Shown one piece after another: positions 5,227 through 5,557 of a stretch of 5,557 nt of DNA. The stretch lies in the NCBI GenBank assembly GCA_002291495.1, contig DBAE01000152.1:250-5806 (forward strand). Reading direction: 5' to 3'. How positions within the stretch are numbered: the stretch's first letter is position 1; each line of letters starts with the position of its first letter. The stretch comes from Bacteriovoracaceae bacterium UBA1018. GTDB lineage: Bacteria; Bdellovibrionota; UBA1018. Both the position numbers and the translations under genes were made by a program. The notes under the pieces are model-generated. The model was not told the origin of the DNA. It did not search any database and saw nothing but the letters and a program-made list of their open reading frames with translations.

Positions 5227-5557
5227 ATGTTGCGCAAACATCCAGTTCAAGTTGCTTTAATGGCAATTCTTGCGACCACTTTGGGGACCGCATGTAACGA
5301 CGAGAAGTCAAATAGTTCACCTTCAGTTCCAGAAATTAGTAATCCTAATTCTGGCAGCGAAGCAGGCACCTACTTGGGTGAATCTGTAGAGTCTGATGAC
5401 GGTAGTTACACAGCAGAAATTTCAGCTCTTAACAAAGATGCTGGAAATTTGGCTGGTGTAGCTCGCTTCAACGTCGCTGCAGGACAACTCACCGCTGACG
5501 TAGCAGTCACCGGTGCACAAGAAAAAGCAGGATACGTTCAATACATTCACGCCGCCA
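5227..5557 (+). CDS. Lipoprotein with CHRD-like segment, 3' partial
   Basis: The first 110 residues are present and the frame is open to the window end. MLRKH followed by a hydrophobic core (VQVALMAILATTL) leads to a lipobox ending GTAC, with C23 as the expected lipidated residue; the next residue is Asn rather than Asp, so outer-membrane sorting is likely if Lol rules apply. A Ser/Pro/Asn-rich linker (24-47) follows. From about residue 48 the sequence forms beta-strands, with GVARFNVAAGQLTADVAVTG (77-96) and YVQYIHAA (103-110), a layout like CHRD-type domains in which a strand pair is followed by an HIH-like motif. Only part of that domain is visible, so the assignment is tentative and no activity is claimed. 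The gene has its own sigma-54-type promoter and a strong RBS, so it is probably not co-transcribed with the barrel gene. Confidence 0.8.
   Translation, partial: MLRKHPVQVALMAILATTLGTACNDEKSNSSPSVPEISNPNSGSEAGTYLGESVESDDGSYTAEISALNKDAGNLAGVARFNVAAGQLTADVAVTGAQEKAGYVQYIHAA

Noticed and set aside
1..5557. CRISPR array, tRNA/rRNA, insertion sequence or phage module
   Set aside because: No spaced direct repeats, no cloverleaf or rRNA signature, no transposase-like product and no terminal repeats were seen.

Overview
The window comes from a diderm (Gram-negative) bacterium. Two of its five main products look like outer-membrane beta-barrels, three gene products carry Sec signal peptides, and one is a lipoprotein. 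Overall composition (moderate GC), two -24/-12 (sigma-54 type) promoter matches and a set of secreted hypothetical proteins would fit Bdellovibrionota or a related former deltaproteobacterial group. That placement is a guess and no marker gene is present.

Layout. (1) 1-987 (+) is the 3' part of a phosphate-selective porin O/P-like gene whose start lies outside the window. (2) 988-1066 is a short spacer with a perfect 11-bp inverted repeat that buries the Shine-Dalgarno sequence of the next gene. (3) 1067-2077 (+) is a complete extended SDR, a dihydroflavonol-4-reductase-like NAD(P)-dependent oxidoreductase. (4) 2095-3003 and 3067-4128 (both -) are two tandem, clearly paralogous secreted proteins of unknown function, probably one operon transcribed from 4128 towards 2095. 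They converge on the reductase gene with only 17 bp between stop codons. (5) 4129-4343 is a divergent promoter region with a -24/-12 match facing the paralog pair and a 20-bp palindrome that could be an enhancer or operator. (6) 4344-4964 (+) is a small outer-membrane beta-barrel protein. (7) 4965-5226 is a non-coding spacer with a weak hairpin, a strong -24/-12 promoter match, a stem-loop starting at the predicted transcription start, and a strong RBS. (8) 5227-5557 (+) is the start of a lipoprotein with a CHRD-like segment, cut by the window end.

The genes do not form a known pathway. The shared theme is the cell envelope: porin, small barrel, lipoprotein and two exported proteins. The most interesting points are the uncharacterised paralog pair, which shares two cysteines and a GFF..EE.F.VTAQP-type motif, and the possibility that this pair and the lipoprotein are both controlled by RpoN (sigma-54). 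The SD-occluding hairpin before the reductase gene is a second candidate for unrecognised regulation. All regulatory assignments were made by eye and are inferences.
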